DNA from: Phycisphaerales bacterium
GTDB taxonomy: Bacteria > Planctomycetota > Phycisphaerae > Sedimentisphaerales > Anaerohalosphaeraceae
Direction of reading: 5' to 3'
DNA length: 6,961 nt
Assembly (NCBI GenBank): GCA_011055475.1
Contig: DSDH01000403.1
Location: forward strand, 1 to 6,961
Shown: positions 5,266 through 6,961 of the stretch, piece after piece
Layout of the letters: the number at the start of each line of letters is the position of its first letter
Numbering within the stretch: position 1 is the stretch's first letter
Translations under genes and position numbers: made by a program
Notes under the pieces: generated by a model
The model's input: only the letters and a program-made list of their open reading frames with translations
What the model was told of the DNA's origin: nothing
Database searches by the model: none

Positions 5266-6141
5266 ATGAGCGAAGAGATCGTCGGCATCATCGGCGGGAC
5301 GGGGCTGGGGGACGTGCTGGGAACGCAGATCGAGGACGCCCGCCAGCGGCGGGTGCGGACGCCGTTCGGGCGGTGCAGCGGACCGATCCTGGTGGGTCAC
5401 CTGGGCCCGCGGAAGGTGGCGTTTGTCAACCGCCACGGGGAGGGACACGTCCTCTCACCCAGTCAGGTGCCTTACGCGGCCAACCTCTTTGCCCTCAAGA
5501 GCCTGGGTGTCACCACGGTGCTGGCCACCGGGGCGGTCGGCTCGCTGCGCAAACAGATCGAGCCGCGGCACCTGGTGCTCGTGGATCAGTTTATCGACAA
5601 GACCTATCGCCGGCAGAATACGTTCTTTGAGAAGGGTCCGGCCGTCCACTGCGAGTTCGACGCTCCCTGCTGCGGGCGGCTGCGGAAGGTGCTGCGTCGG
5701 GTCGCGGCCAGGACGAAGGGCATGACGCACGAGGACGGGACGTACGTGTGCATGGAGGGACCGCAGTTTTCGACGCGGGCCGAGTCGCTCATGCACCAGG
5801 ACTGGGGGGGCGATCTGATCGGCATGACCGCCCTGCCCGAGGCCAAACTCGCCCGCGAAGCCCAGATGTGCTACGCGTTGATCGCTCTGGTCAGCGACTA
5901 CGACGCCTGGAAGCCGCACCCGCGCGGCAAGGGGCGGCACGACCTGCTGCGCGAGATTATCGCCAACCTGGATGCGGCAACGCTCAACGCGATCGAACTG
6001 ATCGAGGCGGTGCTGCGGCTCGATGAGCCGCTGGCCGACGCCCGGTGTGCGTGCCGTCGGAGCCTGGACCTGGCCGTCTGGACGCGGCAGGAGTACATCA
6101 AGAGCGACCAGATGGAGCGCCTGGCCGTGCTGTTCAAGTAG
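5266..6141 (+). CDS. mtnP: S-methyl-5'-thioadenosine phosphorylase
   Basis: This cytosolic enzyme of the PNP/MTAP family-2 group splits methylthioadenosine with phosphate into adenine and 5-methylthioribose-1-phosphate, salvaging the by-product of polyamine synthesis and other SAM use. The 291 residues match the family size. Signatures in order are the phosphate loop IGGTGL (9-14), NRHGEGH (55-61), the family segment SPSQVPYAAN (64-73), GAVGSL (89-94), the substrate-site EGPQFSTRAES (164-174), GMT (186-188) and SDYDAW (210-215). The two aspartates D211/D213 match those of human MTAP that select a 6-amino purine, which favours MTA over inosine-type substrates (bacterial methylthioinosine phosphorylases carry Asn there). 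I chose ATG at 5266 because GGAGG lies nine bases upstream. An in-frame ATG at 5239 would add nine residues not seen in the family and would put this Shine-Dalgarno inside the gene. The gene is followed by priA after 23 bases. The mtnA-type partner enzymes are not in view. Confidence 0.93.
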   Translation: MSEEIVGIIGGTGLGDVLGTQIEDARQRRVRTPFGRCSGPILVGHLGPRKVAFVNRHGEGHVLSPSQVPYAANLFALKSLGVTTVLATGAVGSLRKQIEPRHLVLVDQFIDKTYRRQNTFFEKGPAVHCEFDAPCCGRLRKVLRRVAARTKGMTHEDGTYVCMEGPQFSTRAESLMHQDWGGDLIGMTALPEAKLAREAQMCYALIALVSDYDAWKPHPRGKGRHDLLREIIANLDAATLNAIELIEAVLRLDEPLADARCACRRSLDLAVWTRQEYIKSDQMERLAVLFK

Positions 6142-6164
6142 GCCCACGGCCAAGAGGGGAACTC

Positions 6165-6961
6165 ATGCCGGCACGGACGACGAGGGAACTGTTCGACATG
6201 GACCCATCGTCGCAGCCGCCCGCGCACGTCATCCGCGTGGCGCTGGCGACGGGGGCCGACCAGTGTTTTGACTACGCCGTGCCGGAAGCGCTGTGGCCGG
6301 TTGAGCCCGGCTGCCGCGTGGCCGTGCCGTTCGGCAAAGGCGATCGAACGGTGCAGGGTTTCTGCGTAGAGGTGCTCGACGACGCCGCGACCGATCAGCA
6401 GGCCCATTTCCGCCTGAAAGCCGTCAAGCGCGTGCTGGACGCCGAGCCGTTGCTGGATGCCTCGCTGCTGGACCTGGCACGCTGGATCAGCGACTACTAC
6501 GTCTGTCCGCTGGGCCAGACGCTCGAGGCGATGGTGCCCGCCGCCGTCAAGAAGGACATCGGCGTCAAGACCGAGAAGCGCTTCTACCTGGCCGGCGACG
6601 CCGAGCCCGATCCGCCCCTGCGGAGCCACAAGCAGCGCCGAATCCTTGAGATTCTGCGCGAACACGGCGCCACCGACGCCGATCATACCGTGCCCGCGGC
6701 GGACCTGCTGGCCCTGGCCGAGTGCGGCTCGGTCCCCCTGATGAACCTTCGACGCGCCGGCCTGGTCAAGATGACGCGACACGAGGTCTACCGTGCCTTG
6801 CCCGCCGTCCCCGCCGGCCTGTATCGGGATGAGGCGGTGGTAACCCTCAACGCCGATCAAGAGCGATGTCTGGCCGCCATCGAAACCGAACTGGTCGCCG
6901 GGCGATTCGGCGTCTCCCTGCTGCACGGGGTGACCGACAGCGGCAAGACGGAGGTGTACAT
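6165..6961 (+). CDS. priA: Primosomal replication-restart helicase PriA (N-terminal part, cut by window)
   Basis: The 265 visible codons give the N-terminal third of PriA, the 3'-to-5' superfamily-2 helicase that recognises abandoned replication forks and reloads the replisome. The 3'-DNA-binding domain is recognisable by FDYAVPEAL (35-43) and the GCRVAVPFG turn (49-57), followed by DLARWISDYYVCPLGQTLEAM (103-123) and a winged-helix region (about 150-210). The helicase core begins with LNADQ (228-232) and Walker A GVTDSGKT (255-262), then TEVY at the edge. Most PriA proteins have GVTGSGKT; the Asp at 258 still fits GxxxxGKT. ATG at 6165 has GAGGGG five bases upstream. An internal ATG at 6198, also with a GAGGG (spacing 11), would remove an 11-residue tail that the family does not need, so the exact start is open. 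It probably shares a transcript with mtnP. The family is certain; later helicase motifs and zinc site lie outside the window. Confidence 0.93.
   Translation, partial: MPARTTRELFDMDPSSQPPAHVIRVALATGADQCFDYAVPEALWPVEPGCRVAVPFGKGDRTVQGFCVEVLDDAATDQQAHFRLKAVKRVLDAEPLLDASLLDLARWISDYYVCPLGQTLEAMVPAAVKKDIGVKTEKRFYLAGDAEPDPPLRSHKQRRILEILREHGATDADHTVPAADLLALAECGSVPLMNLRRAGLVKMTRHEVYRALPAVPAGLYRDEAVVTLNADQERCLAAIETELVAGRFGVSLLHGVTDSGKTEVY

Noticed and set aside
5898..6926. A 342-codon minus-strand open frame opposite the end of mtnP and priA.
   Set aside because: It has no recognisable motif, no promoter and no good ribosome-binding site, and it overlaps two well-supported plus-strand genes.
1..6961. 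Search by eye for tRNA genes, CRISPR repeats, insertion-sequence ends, toxin-antitoxin pairs and phage or defence genes.
   Set aside because: None seen. The genes are housekeeping or metabolic in type, gaps are short, and no terminal inverted repeats or spaced direct repeats were found.

Overview
This is a GC-rich (visually about 63-65% G+C), gene-dense bacterial chromosomal window. Eight protein genes are supported, and the two at the ends are cut by the window edges. No tRNA, rRNA, CRISPR array, insertion sequence or integrase is visible, and no gene-free stretch exceeds about 200 bases. The gene set suggests a member of the Planctomycetota or a related environmental lineage: a methylthioadenosine phosphorylase next to priA, an SMP-30/NHL-type lipoprotein, a DUF861 cupin, and a small-helical-protein / phasin / UbiB-kinase row. 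This placement rests on remembered gene content and protein style, not on a marker gene.

Layout. From 1 to 5073 everything reads leftward (minus strand). In transcription order it is a small cupin (5073-4792), an SMP-30/NHL beta-propeller lipoprotein (4591-3551), a 92-residue helical protein of unknown function (3521-3243), a phasin-like small protein (3179-2889), an AarF/UbiB-family atypical kinase with two C-terminal membrane helices (2885-1191), and an MGDG-synthase/UgtP-type glycosyltransferase (1097 to beyond base 1). From 5266 rightward are methylthioadenosine phosphorylase (5266-6141) and the N-terminal part of the replication-restart helicase PriA (6165 to beyond 6961). The 192-base divergent region between the two blocks holds a good leftward promoter, a weak rightward one and small repeats.

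How the genes may work together. The leftward block from 4591 is spaced like an operon, with gaps of 29, 63, 3 and 93 bases. Its clearest members are membrane- and lipid-related: a UbiB kinase-like protein, a diacylglycerol-type glycosyltransferase and a lipid-anchored propeller. The phasin-like gene and ubiB are tightly coupled: the ribosome-binding site of ubiB lies in the last codons of the phasin gene and ubiB starts with TTG. I infer a membrane-lipid or isoprenoid-lipid housekeeping module in which the two small helical proteins act as partners of the UbiB kinase. That is the most interesting hypothesis here, and it is not proven by the sequence. The rightward pair is purine/methionine salvage plus DNA replication restart, probably co-transcribed (23-base gap) without an obvious functional link.
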